Shown here: positions 8,039 through 16,281 of the stretch, piece after piece | Layout of the letters: each line of letters starts with the position of its first letter | Position numbering within the stretch: position 1 is the stretch's first letter | Assembly: GCA_944326335.1 (NCBI GenBank) | Contig: CALVDM010000016.1 | Location: 1 to 58,742 of the forward strand | Source of the DNA: an uncultured Bacteroidales bacterium | Lineage (GTDB): Bacteria > Bacteroidota > Bacteroidia > Bacteroidales > UBA932 | Direction of reading: 5' to 3' | Length of the DNA: 58,742 bases | Program-made: the position numbers and the translations under genes | Notes under the pieces: model-generated | The model's database searches: none | The model's input: the letters and a program-made list of their open reading frames with translations, nothing else | What the model was told of the DNA's origin: nothing

Positions 8039-8251
8039 CTACTCGCTCAAAGTATATTCACCTGCCTCTTCCGAGACCTGTCTCTGGAGCTCTTCAAGGG
8101 AATATACCTTGTCTCCGGTAAATTCCACAACGGCCACCGCCGGTTCGAGAGTGACTGTCGCCTTGACCCCGTCAAGAGCGTTCAGAGCCTTTTCGACATG
8201 CATGCGGCAATGGTTGCACATCATGCCATCCACTTTGAATTCCTTCTTCAT
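8039..8251 (-). other. Possible internal start for a separate 70-residue copper chaperone (CopZ-like)
   Basis: Within the copA frame the codon at 8251 is ATG, and AAGGAG lies about six bases before it, one of few good Shine-Dalgarno sequences in this window. The product would start MKKEFKVDGMMCNHC and have the normal length of CopZ. This could give both a fused and a free chaperone from one gene. It is an inference from the start site alone. Confidence 0.4.
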
Positions 8252-10546
8252 ATCATTCTCCTTTACTGTCTGACTGTTGTCTGCCTGATGACTGTCCCCG
8301 GCAGCCGGTCTGTCCTCCCCTGTCTTCCGGGACTTCAGCCTGAGGCTGTTCGTGACCACACTGACGCTGCTGAATGCCATGGCGGCACCGGCAATCATCG
8401 GATTGAGCAGGAATCCGCACACCGGGTAAAGGACACCTGCAGCTATCGGCACACCTATAATATTATATATGAAAGCCCAGAAGAGATTCTGCCTTATGGT
8501 CCTGACCGTCTGTACGGACAGGTCGAGGGCAACCGGAATTTTGGCAAGGTCCGAAGATATGACCGTCATGGATGCCACATCCATGGCTATGTCGCTCCCG
8601 CTCCCCATGGCTATGCTGAAATCAGCCTGGGCGAGGGCGGCGCTGTCGTTTATCCCGTCACCTGCCATGGCGACGACATGTCCTTCCGCCTGCAGCCCCT
8701 TTACGAAAGAAGCCTTCTCCTGAGGCAATATCCCTGCCTTGAAATGAGTGATTCCCGCCTTGGATGCCACTGCCTCTGCCGTATGCACATTGTCTCCGGT
8801 CAGCATCCAGACATCGACTCGCCTCTTCTTAAGGGAAGCCACCGCCTCTGCAGCCCCTTCCTTTATCCGGTCCGTGACAGACAGGATACACAGAGCCCTT
8901 CCCCCTCCGGCGAACCACACTACAGTGCATGCTTCACGCTCGAGCCTCCCGGCCTCCTTCCCGATATCCCCGGGCACGGAAATCCCGCAGTCCTCAAGCA
9001 GCTTCCTGTTGCCTGCAAGATAGACGGAACCTTCATGTACGCATCTGGCCCCGGCACCGGTGATGCTTTCGAATCCGCTGACAGGGACTTCCCGGCATCC
9101 CTGCAGATAACGCACCACTGCTTCCGCGACAGGATGTTCCGACATGGACTCCATGGTGTACAATATGTCCAGGGCAGCTTTTCCCATCTCCACGGGACAG
9201 TCCCCGGACCAGGATATTCCCGTCACTTCCGGCTTTCCTTCGGTGATGGTTCCCGTCTTGTCCAGTACGATGGCATCCGTCTTGCGGGCCACTTCAAGGC
9301 TTTCAGCATCCTTTATCAATATCCCGAGCTCTGCCCCTTTCCCTATGCCGACCATTATTGCGGTAGGCGTAGCAAGGCCGAGGGCGCACGGGCACGCTAT
9401 TATCAGCACCGTCACCATGGCGAGAAGCCCGTGCGTAAAACCGTTTTCGGTATCCAGAATTACCCACAATATCAGGGACAGCAGGGCGATACCCATAATC
9501 ACAGGCACGAACACCGCAGCTATCCTGTCCACGAGTTTCTGCACAGGGGCCTTGCTTCCCTGAGCATCCTGCACCATGGCTATGATTTTCGAAAGAAGGG
9601 TATCTCCTCCGGTCCTGTCCACCACAACTCTGAAACTTCCCTTCTGGTTGATTGTCCCTGCCAGCACCTTCGAGCCGGGAAACTTGGCGACAGGCACAGG
9701 TTCCCCGCTTATCATGCTTTCGTCCACATAGGACTCACCTTCCACCACAGTGCCGTCCAGTGCGACCCTCTCACCAGGTCTCACCGCTACAAGGTCTCCC
9801 TCTTTCACATTCTTGACGGGAATCTCAACAAAGGCACCGTCCCTGACTACAGTCACAGTCTTCGGCTGCAGTCCCATGAGTTTCCGGATTGCGCCGGAGG
9901 TACTGTTCTTTGCCCGCTCCTCCATGAGCCTGCCGAGGAGGATGAATGCTATGATGACACCGGAAGCCTCGAAATACACATGCGGTTCTATGCCTCTCGA
10001 GAGCCAGAAATCCGGGAACAAGACATTGAATACGCTGAACAGGTATGCTATCCCCGTGCTGCATGCAACGAGAGTGTCCATATTGGCTGTCCCGTGCCTG
10101 AGCTGCCTCCACGCGCTTATATGGAAACCGCGTCCGAGCCAGAATACCACCGGGGTCGCCAAAGCCCACATCACATACCCTGCATGCGGCATGTCCGGGA
10201 AGAACATGCTTATCACCAGGAGGGGGATGGAAAAGGCCGCAGCCCACAGCGTCCTGCGCTTCAATGCAGAGTACCTGTCGTCCCTGACTTTCCGCGCCTC
10301 GTCCACGGCAGCCTCCGATTTGTCAGTCAGAAGGTCATACCCTGCATCGACGACTGCTGCACGCAATGTCTCCGGAGAGCATACTCCGCTGTCGTACTCC
10401 ACGCTTGCGGTAGCCGCCGCATAGTTCACGGATGCACGGAGGACTCCGCTCTGCTTCCCGAGTGCCTTTTCCACTCTCGCAGCGCAGGCCGCGCAACTCA
10501 TCCCGACCACAGGGAAATTATCCTTTACCGTATTCCGTGTCTCCAT
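8039..10546 (-). CDS. copA: Copper-exporting P1B-type ATPase with a CopZ-like C-terminal domain
   Basis: The 835-residue protein pumps Cu(I) out of the cytoplasm. Its N-terminal metal-binding domain has GMSCAAC (cysteines 18 and 21). The membrane domain has the ion-site CPC (385-387), the phosphorylated aspartate is D429 in DKTGT, and the hinge is GDGIND. After the last membrane helices comes a polar linker (about 740-765) and a second heavy-metal domain with GMMCNHC (cysteines 777 and 780). A C-terminal HMA domain is unusual, since most CopA proteins carry theirs only at the N-terminus. The last 70 codons look like a complete copZ gene with its own ATG. The MATE gene follows directly. Confidence 0.95.
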   Translation of the reverse strand: METRNTVKDNFPVVGMSCAACAARVEKALGKQSGVLRASVNYAAATASVEYDSGVCSPETLRAAVVDAGYDLLTDKSEAAVDEARKVRDDRYSALKRRTLWAAAFSIPLLVISMFFPDMPHAGYVMWALATPVVFWLGRGFHISAWRQLRHGTANMDTLVACSTGIAYLFSVFNVLFPDFWLSRGIEPHVYFEASGVIIAFILLGRLMEERAKNSTSGAIRKLMGLQPKTVTVVRDGAFVEIPVKNVKEGDLVAVRPGERVALDGTVVEGESYVDESMISGEPVPVAKFPGSKVLAGTINQKGSFRVVVDRTGGDTLLSKIIAMVQDAQGSKAPVQKLVDRIAAVFVPVIMGIALLSLILWVILDTENGFTHGLLAMVTVLIIACPCALGLATPTAIMVGIGKGAELGILIKDAESLEVARKTDAIVLDKTGTITEGKPEVTGISWSGDCPVEMGKAALDILYTMESMSEHPVAEAVVRYLQGCREVPVSGFESITGAGARCVHEGSVYLAGNRKLLEDCGISVPGDIGKEAGRLEREACTVVWFAGGGRALCILSVTDRIKEGAAEAVASLKKRRVDVWMLTGDNVHTAEAVASKAGITHFKAGILPQEKASFVKGLQAEGHVVAMAGDGINDSAALAQADFSIAMGSGSDIAMDVASMTVISSDLAKIPVALDLSVQTVRTIRQNLFWAFIYNIIGVPIAAGVLYPVCGFLLNPMIAGAAMAFSSVSVVTNSLRLKSRKTGEDRPAAGDSHQADNSQTVKENDMKKEFKVDGMMCNHCRMHVEKALNALDGVKATVTLEPAVAVVEFTGDKVYSLEELQRQVSEEAGEYTLSE

Positions 10547-10584
10547 GCATGCAACGATTCCGGCCCCTATGCCGAAACAGGACG

Positions 10585-10592
10585 CAAAATTA
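10585..10592 (-). promoter_or_regulatory. -7 promoter box of copA
   Basis: TAATTTTG on the minus strand fits the consensus and lies 38 bases before the copA ATG. A -33 box is not clear (TTTG is 24 bases away). I see no obvious copper-repressor operator. Confidence 0.45.
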
Positions 10593-10611
10593 CAAAAATT
10601 TCATGCAACCG

Positions 10612-10645
10612 GGTTACAAAAAACAAGGCCGGCATGAAGCCGGCC
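10612..10645 (-). terminator. Terminator of the Hc1 gene
   Basis: GGCCGGC and GCCGGCC form a seven-base G/C stem around five bases, followed on the minus strand by TTGTTTTTTG. It lies 27 bases beyond the Hc1 stop and separates that gene from copA. Confidence 0.88.
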
Positions 10646-10672
10646 CGGATAAATTACCTTCCAGATAAAAAA

Positions 10673-10846
10673 CTATTTAGAACTCTCTACAGAGACTTTC
10701 CTAAAGTCCTTCATCATTTTCATGATGTTCAAAGCTGCCTTGCGAGCGCGTGCTCCAGCTGCCTTGTTGCCTTTCTCCACCTGAGCGTCAGCATTTGCTG
10801 CAAACACTTCATACTCTGCCTTGATCTGATCTACAAGCTCTTTCAT
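10673..10846 (-). CDS. Histone H1-like DNA-binding protein, Hc1 family
   Basis: The 57-residue product starts MKELVDQIKAEYEVFA and has the lysine/alanine-rich middle KGNKAAGARARKAALNIMK. This matches the short Hc1-like nucleoid proteins found throughout Bacteroidota, related to the chlamydial histone homologue. It probably binds DNA without strong sequence preference. The ATG at 10846 was chosen over a frame extension of ten codons because it fits the family start. It is monocistronic, with a degenerate promoter (TTGC, 19 bases, TAACTTTC) at about 10893-10923. Confidence 0.9.
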   Translation of the reverse strand: MKELVDQIKAEYEVFAANADAQVEKGNKAAGARARKAALNIMKMMKDFRKVSVESSK

Positions 10847-10947
10847 TTCAGTTAAAATTAATTTTATGTTAAACATTAGGTGTCATAACCTTGCGAAAGT
10901 TAGGCAATAAAAACCTAAAATGCAAGTCATTCAATAAAAATGTATTA

Positions 10948-12396
10948 TCAGAAAGTGAACCTGACCATCATCTGGACGCGGTGATTCGTCACCCAATGGA
11001 GGTTGTCCTTCGCAAGGCCCGTTGCGGCATCAAGATATCTCTTCCCCCCTGACACCTTGTAGTCACCGTACTGCGCGCTCGTGACATTGAGCTCGAGGGC
11101 GAATGTGAATTTCCCCACATTATATGCAAATGTCGGAACTACCCGCCACATGGAATTCAGGTTGGAAAAGCCGTTCTTGCTGAAATACACGTGCGAGTCA
11201 TCCACATAGTCCACACCGTCTTCCGTCATGTCTGTCACGAAAGGGTCGGCAGAGCCGAGATTTCTGATATAACCTCCCATGAGCATCACCTGGAACTTCC
11301 TGCCATATGATATCGAGGCCCATGTCGATGAGGCGCGCAACGGCACATACTCGTAGTGGCCGTCACTTGTGACACCTGAGGAAGCCGCTTCAGCGATGTC
11401 CGGGGACATCATGGAAATCCCGTAGCCGCTCATGAGGTTCATGTGCTCCCCTGCCTGGCTGAACACGGTCTTAGCCTTCACCTCGAAGCTGCCTTTGCTA
11501 TACTGGAGATACAGATACGGGCTTGCAGTGGTTATCCTGTCGGAAACCTTGACTGTCCTCTCCGACAGCACATTGCCGGAGTCGTAATACAGACCTGTAC
11601 CAGTGCGTCTCGGCTTTATGCTCAGCACGCTCACCCCCGCCCTTGCGAGGAAGCCTGTCGAAGTCCTGAAGGTAAGTCCGAAATACCCCTCAGGAGTGCA
11701 GCCATACTTGATGTAGTCCGCGGAACTTCCCGCAGGTCCGGCAGACTGATACTGCATCTGCCACAAAGCTCCGGCAGAGATAATGAAATGTCTGCCGAGT
11801 GACGCGTCCATGAGCACCTGAGGGGTGCGGCTGAACGGGTTGAAAGGGGTTCCGGTCTCAAGGGCGAGGACATGAGGCTGGTCGGCAGCCATCGGATGCC
11901 ATGCCTGTCCCAATTTCAGCGTAACGGCGGCCTTGCCGTCCCTGGCCATCTTCAGGTTGTCCCAGCCCACTGTCATATAGGCCTGGCGGAGCCGGAGCTG
12001 GGCCGTACCGCTTGACCCTGTCAGCCCGGCATAGAAATCGGTCTCCACCTTGGCTCCGAAACTCGTCCGGCCGACCTTGTAGCCGGAGACATCCACCCCG
12101 AGCCGCGAAGTCAGGGCAAGGAAACGGAAAGATGTCTGGGCATTCAGGTCCTGGGAGCCGTCCTCGTTCATCGCCACATCCTTGGGAAGGTAGTAGAACA
12201 GGTCTCCGAGGCTCGCCACGCTTTCCCGAGTGTCGAAAGCGAAGAAATTCCTTATGAAACCATAGAACTTGAAATGATTCTTCAGCTCTTCCCTGACAGG
12301 GGCGGCCGCGTCTTCTGCAGCCTCCGCGCCATAGGAAGGAATGGCTGCGGCCATGCAAGCCGCAGCCACAAATATGAACGACAGATGTCTTTTCAT
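10948..12396 (-). CDS. Outer-membrane beta-barrel (porin-like) protein
   Basis: The 482-residue product has a signal peptide (MKRHLSFIFVAAACMAAAI, cleavage near SYGA) and many alternating amphipathic strands with girdle aromatics, ending MMVRFTF, a classic C-terminal outer-membrane signature. The N-terminal part, FKFYGFIRNFFAFDTRES, resembles phosphate-selective-porin or DcaP-like Bacteroidota barrels. One base separates its ATG from the stop of the SLC13 transporter, so the two are coupled; it may be the outer-membrane entry for the same dicarboxylate. The substrate is inferred from context only. Confidence 0.82.
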   Translation of the reverse strand: MKRHLSFIFVAAACMAAAIPSYGAEAAEDAAAPVREELKNHFKFYGFIRNFFAFDTRESVASLGDLFYYLPKDVAMNEDGSQDLNAQTSFRFLALTSRLGVDVSGYKVGRTSFGAKVETDFYAGLTGSSGTAQLRLRQAYMTVGWDNLKMARDGKAAVTLKLGQAWHPMAADQPHVLALETGTPFNPFSRTPQVLMDASLGRHFIISAGALWQMQYQSAGPAGSSADYIKYGCTPEGYFGLTFRTSTGFLARAGVSVLSIKPRRTGTGLYYDSGNVLSERTVKVSDRITTASPYLYLQYSKGSFEVKAKTVFSQAGEHMNLMSGYGISMMSPDIAEAASSGVTSDGHYEYVPLRASSTWASISYGRKFQVMLMGGYIRNLGSADPFVTDMTEDGVDYVDDSHVYFSKNGFSNLNSMWRVVPTFAYNVGKFTFALELNVTSAQYGDYKVSGGKRYLDAATGLAKDNLHWVTNHRVQMMVRFTF

Positions 12397-12397
12397 G

Positions 12398-13846
12398 TCA
12401 GATACCGATGATGAACAGCACGGCATATCCGAGGATATAGCCTATCACCCCTATCAGGATTCCGACCTTCACCATATCCTTCGTCGTGACGAGACCGGTC
12501 GAATGGGCGAGGGCGTTGGGAGGCGTGCTTATAGGGAAGAGCATTGCAAGCGAGGTGCAGAGGACAACCCCCACAAGAAGGGTCTTCAGTCCTCCGACGG
12601 CAAGGAGCGAATCGCCCATGCCCACTCCCACAGCACTCATGATAGGGACTATCAGGTTTGCCGCAGCCGTGTTTGATATGAAATTAGATATGAAATAGCC
12701 TATGAACCCGGAGACAAGCACCACAGCCACAGGCATCCACTGCCCGAACGGTATGGAGTTGACAAGATGCTCCGCAAGCCCGGTGCTCTGCAGCGCCAGA
12801 CCGAGAGCGAAGCCTCCCGCGACCATCCACAGCACGCTCCAGTTGATTTCCTTCAGGTCCTCCTTCGTAAGGATGCCGGTAACTGCGAACACGCCTACAG
12901 GAATCATTGCCACTACGTTGGAATTGATGCCTGTGACCCTGTCGAGCATCCACAGGATTATGGTCACTGCAAATGTCACATAGACCACATACGTACGCCA
13001 CGTCTTCTGATGTGTACCTTCTATCCGCAACTCTATCGTCTTCTGCTTGAAAGGGAAGAACACAAGGAGCAGCACCCAGGAAATCAGGAGCATGACTATC
13101 ACGTACGGGACCATGACAAGCATCCACTCACCGAAGCCGACGCCGAGATGGAGGGAATCGTTAAGATATCCGAGGGCTATCGCATTCGGAGGTGTGCCTA
13201 TCGGTGTTCCTATTCCGCCGAGGTTGGCCGCTATCGGGATAGACAGGGCAAGCCCTATCCTGCCCTTTCCGTCAGGAGGCAATGTCCTGAGCACTGGAGC
13301 CAGGAACGTGAGCATCATGGCAGCGGTGGCGGTGTTGCTCATGAACATGGAGAACAGCCCGATGACCATAAGGAAACCGAGCAGCACGAACTCCGACTTC
13401 TTTCCGAACGGTTTGAGCAGAACTCTCGCAAGCTGCACGTCGAGCCCTACCTTGGTCGTTGCGATTGCAAGCACGAAACCTCCGAGGAACAGCATTATGA
13501 CAGGGTCGGCGAATGTCGCCAATATGGACTTGTAGCTCACGAACGTCCCCATCTCTGCCGGGATTCCCGACCCTTTCATGAACCAGATGCAACTGTCGGA
13601 AATCGTCAGGAGCATTATCACTATCGATATCACTGATGTGGTCCACGTCGGGATAATCTCGAACATCCACATCAATGCCGTGAACACGAAAATCGCAATG
13701 GTCCTCTGCTCAACCACGGTCAGCCCTTCGATACCGTAGAAATCAGTAGGGACGAGCCACAGGAAGCATGTCAGCGCCAGTACGAGCGGAAGCAGCAAGC
13801 AGAGCTTCACATTGGATTTTCCGGATTTCTGTCCTGCTGGAGCCAT
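12398..13846 (-). CDS. SLC13/DASS-family dicarboxylate symporter
   Basis: The 482-residue inner-membrane protein carries the duplicated SNT signature of divalent-anion:Na+ symporters, at residues 170-172 (SNTATA) and 391-393 (SNTAAAN). GTPIGTPPNA and STPPNALA are the matching P-N-A loops of the two halves. Family members import succinate, fumarate, malate, 2-oxoglutarate or citrate with sodium. It begins three bases after the gdhA stop and is followed by an outer-membrane barrel gene, pointing to a full uptake route for a C4/C5 dicarboxylate. The exact substrate is uncertain. Confidence 0.9.
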   Translation of the reverse strand: MAPAGQKSGKSNVKLCLLLPLVLALTCFLWLVPTDFYGIEGLTVVEQRTIAIFVFTALMWMFEIIPTWTTSVISIVIMLLTISDSCIWFMKGSGIPAEMGTFVSYKSILATFADPVIMLFLGGFVLAIATTKVGLDVQLARVLLKPFGKKSEFVLLGFLMVIGLFSMFMSNTATAAMMLTFLAPVLRTLPPDGKGRIGLALSIPIAANLGGIGTPIGTPPNAIALGYLNDSLHLGVGFGEWMLVMVPYVIVMLLISWVLLLVFFPFKQKTIELRIEGTHQKTWRTYVVYVTFAVTIILWMLDRVTGINSNVVAMIPVGVFAVTGILTKEDLKEINWSVLWMVAGGFALGLALQSTGLAEHLVNSIPFGQWMPVAVVLVSGFIGYFISNFISNTAAANLIVPIMSAVGVGMGDSLLAVGGLKTLLVGVVLCTSLAMLFPISTPPNALAHSTGLVTTKDMVKVGILIGVIGYILGYAVLFIIGI

Positions 13847-13849
13847 ATC

Positions 13850-15187
13850 CTATATAACGCCTTGTTCGAGCATTGCCGTCGCCACTTTCATAAAGCCGGC
13901 GACATTGGCTCCCTTGAGATAATTGACATAGCCGTCAGGCTGGGTGCCGTACTGTACGCAGGACTTGTGGATATTGGACATGATTTCGTGAAGTTTCCTG
14001 TCCACCTCCTCTGCGCTCCAGCTTATATGCATGGCATTCTGGGTCATTTCCAGCCCTGAAGTCGCAACTCCTCCGGCATTCACGGCCTTGCCCGGGGCGA
14101 AAAGTATCCTGGCTTTCTGGAACGCGGCTATAGCCTCTGGCGTGCATCCCATGTTGGAGACCTCGGCGCAGCACCATGTGCCGTTTGCAAGCAGCTCCGC
14201 CGCATCTTCTCCCGTGAGTTCGTTCTGGTATGCGCATGGCATGGCAATGTCGCACTTTATGCTCCAGGCCTTCTTGCCAGGATAGAACACGGCGTCCGGG
14301 AACTTCTCGGCGAAAGGAGCCACAACGTCATTGTTGGAACTCCTGAGCTCAAGCATATAGGCCAGTTTCTCGTCATTCATGCCTTCCGGATTGTATATCA
14401 CACCGTCCGGACCTGAAATGGCTATCACATGGGCACCGAGCTGTGTGGCCTTGGTGGCCGCGCCCCATGCCACATTTCCGAACCCGGATATCGCGACATT
14501 CCTGCCCTTGATATCCTTGCCCTGGAGATGGAGCATGTGCTGGACAAAATACACCGCTCCGAATCCGGTAGCCTCCGGCCTTATGAGGGAGCCGCCCCAT
14601 GTCATGCCTTTTCCAGTGAGGACTCCGGTATGTTCGCGTGCAAGCTTCTTGTACATGCCGAACAGATACCCTATCTCGCGTCCTCCTACACCTACATCGC
14701 CTGCCGGCACATCCGTATCAGGACCTATGTTCCTCCACAGTTCGAGCATGAAAGCCTGGCAGAAGCGCATTATCTCGGCATCGGACTTGCCCTTTGGGTT
14801 GAAATCCGAACCGCCTTTGCCGCCGCCCATAGGGAGCGTGGTCAGGGCATTCTTGAAAATCTGCTCGAATCCGAGGAACTTCAATATCGAGAGGTTCACG
14901 GACGGATGGAAACGCAGACCACCCTTGTACGGGCCTATTGCGGAATTGAACTGTACCCTGTAACCTGTGTTCGTCTGGATGTCGCCGTTGTCGTCCACCC
15001 AGGTCACCTTGAACGTGAAGATTCTGTCGGGTTCGACGAGTCTCTCGATGATTCTGGCTTCTTCGAACTCGGGATGTCTGTTGTAGACATCCTCAATGGT
15101 TTCGAGGACTTCCTGCACAGCCTGCAGGTATTCCTTTTCATTCGCATACTTGACCCTGAGTCTGGTCATTATTTCAGATGTATCCAT
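13850..15187 (-). CDS. gdhA: NADP-type glutamate dehydrogenase
   Basis: The 445-residue enzyme interconverts 2-oxoglutarate plus ammonium and glutamate in the cytoplasm. The catalytic lysine is K124 in LPMGGGKGGSDF, and substrate-binding residues lie in IGPYKGGLRFHP (residues 84-95). VAISGFGNVAWGAA is the nucleotide-binding loop. The length and N-terminus fit the hexameric bacterial GDH-I group, usually NADPH-dependent and assimilatory. It follows korB by 45 bases with no terminator or clear promoter between, so it probably shares the kor transcript; both enzymes use 2-oxoglutarate. Confidence 0.97.
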   Translation of the reverse strand: MDTSEIMTRLRVKYANEKEYLQAVQEVLETIEDVYNRHPEFEEARIIERLVEPDRIFTFKVTWVDDNGDIQTNTGYRVQFNSAIGPYKGGLRFHPSVNLSILKFLGFEQIFKNALTTLPMGGGKGGSDFNPKGKSDAEIMRFCQAFMLELWRNIGPDTDVPAGDVGVGGREIGYLFGMYKKLAREHTGVLTGKGMTWGGSLIRPEATGFGAVYFVQHMLHLQGKDIKGRNVAISGFGNVAWGAATKATQLGAHVIAISGPDGVIYNPEGMNDEKLAYMLELRSSNNDVVAPFAEKFPDAVFYPGKKAWSIKCDIAMPCAYQNELTGEDAAELLANGTWCCAEVSNMGCTPEAIAAFQKARILFAPGKAVNAGGVATSGLEMTQNAMHISWSAEEVDRKLHEIMSNIHKSCVQYGTQPDGYVNYLKGANVAGFMKVATAMLEQGVI

Positions 15188-15232
15188 AAAAATGTGATTA
15201 TTTTATAGAGGGCAACCTACCCCCATGTTGTC

Positions 15233-16252
15233 TCATTTCACCTCCCACACGGAGCCGCTGCAGAGAAGGTCGTCCATGCATCTTATCCTGGACCTGGCCG
15301 TGACTTCCCCGACCTGCTCCCTGACTGCCGAATCGTATGTGACAGCCTCAACATTCCTGATTATGCCGAGAGCCACAGGATATTCCGGATACTTCATGTC
15401 CGCAAGCATCGTGTGCAGCCCGAGATTGTCGCTGCGGGAGTCGTGTGTGAGGATGTCGTCTTCGGTGTAACCGTCCTTGCCTATCGTCACGACCTTCAGC
15501 TTCAGTCCGTCGAGCACGAGACCCTTGTCCCTGTCCTTGCCGAATATCATCTTCTCTCCATCCTTCAGCACGATGGTACGGTCTGCCCTTGTGGCCCTGT
15601 CGGAGATAGTCTTATGCGCCCCGTCGTTGAAAATCACGCAGTTGGTGAGCATCTCCATGACAGACGTCCCCTTGTGGACGGCCGCCGCGAGCATGATTTC
15701 CTCGTTGAGTTTCAATTCGCTGTCGAGGCTTCTCGCAAAGAATGTCCCCTTCGAGCCGAGCACGAGGCTTCCCGGATTGAAAGGAGGCTCCACCGTGCCG
15801 TACGGGGATGTCTTGGTTATGGCCCCGAATCTGGATGTAGGGGAATACTGTCCCTTTGTGAGCCCGTATATCTGATTGTTGAAAAGGATGATGTTCAGGT
15901 CGACATTCCTTCTTACCGCATGTATGAAATGGTTCCCGCCGATGGCGAGTGCGTCTCCGTCTCCGCAGGCCTGCCACACCACAAGGTCAGGATTCGCCAC
16001 CTTTATGCCGGTGGCGATGGCCGTAGCCCTTCCATGTATGCTGTGGAAGCCGTATGTGTCCATATAGTAAGGGAGCCTCGAGGAGCATCCGATGCCGGAC
16101 ACGACCACGATGTCCTCTTTCCTGCAGCCCTTGGCCTCGCATACCCTGGGCATGACACGCTGCAATGCGGCCAGTACCGCATGGTCTCCGCAACCGGGGC
16201 ACCATCTGACCTCCTGGTCGCTCTTGAAATCCTGGAATGTATATTCTGTCAT
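15233..16252 (-). CDS. korB: 2-oxoglutarate:ferredoxin oxidoreductase, beta subunit
   Basis: The 339-residue subunit binds thiamine diphosphate. WCPGCGDHAVL and SGIGCSSRLP are conserved in OFOR beta subunits, and GDGDALAIGGNHFIHAVRRN is the TPP/Mg site. With the alpha subunit it interconverts 2-oxoglutarate and succinyl-CoA, using ferredoxin, which suits a reductive TCA branch in anaerobes. The start MTEYTFQDFKSDQE at 16252 matches the family; ATGs at 16276 and 16285 are in frame, and the latter would overlap the korA stop as ATGA. No iron-sulfur ferredoxin domain is fused. Confidence 0.94.
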   Translation of the reverse strand: MTEYTFQDFKSDQEVRWCPGCGDHAVLAALQRVMPRVCEAKGCRKEDIVVVSGIGCSSRLPYYMDTYGFHSIHGRATAIATGIKVANPDLVVWQACGDGDALAIGGNHFIHAVRRNVDLNIILFNNQIYGLTKGQYSPTSRFGAITKTSPYGTVEPPFNPGSLVLGSKGTFFARSLDSELKLNEEIMLAAAVHKGTSVMEMLTNCVIFNDGAHKTISDRATRADRTIVLKDGEKMIFGKDRDKGLVLDGLKLKVVTIGKDGYTEDDILTHDSRSDNLGLHTMLADMKYPEYPVALGIIRNVEAVTYDSAVREQVGEVTARSRIRCMDDLLCSGSVWEVK

Positions 16253-16281
16253 GATTACTGTCCTGATTTGGTCCATAAACT

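Noticed and set aside
8198-10855. An 885-codon open frame on the plus strand, antisense to copA and the Hc1 gene
   Set aside because: It mirrors the codon structure of copA, is rich in H, R and P, has no family resemblance and no promoter.
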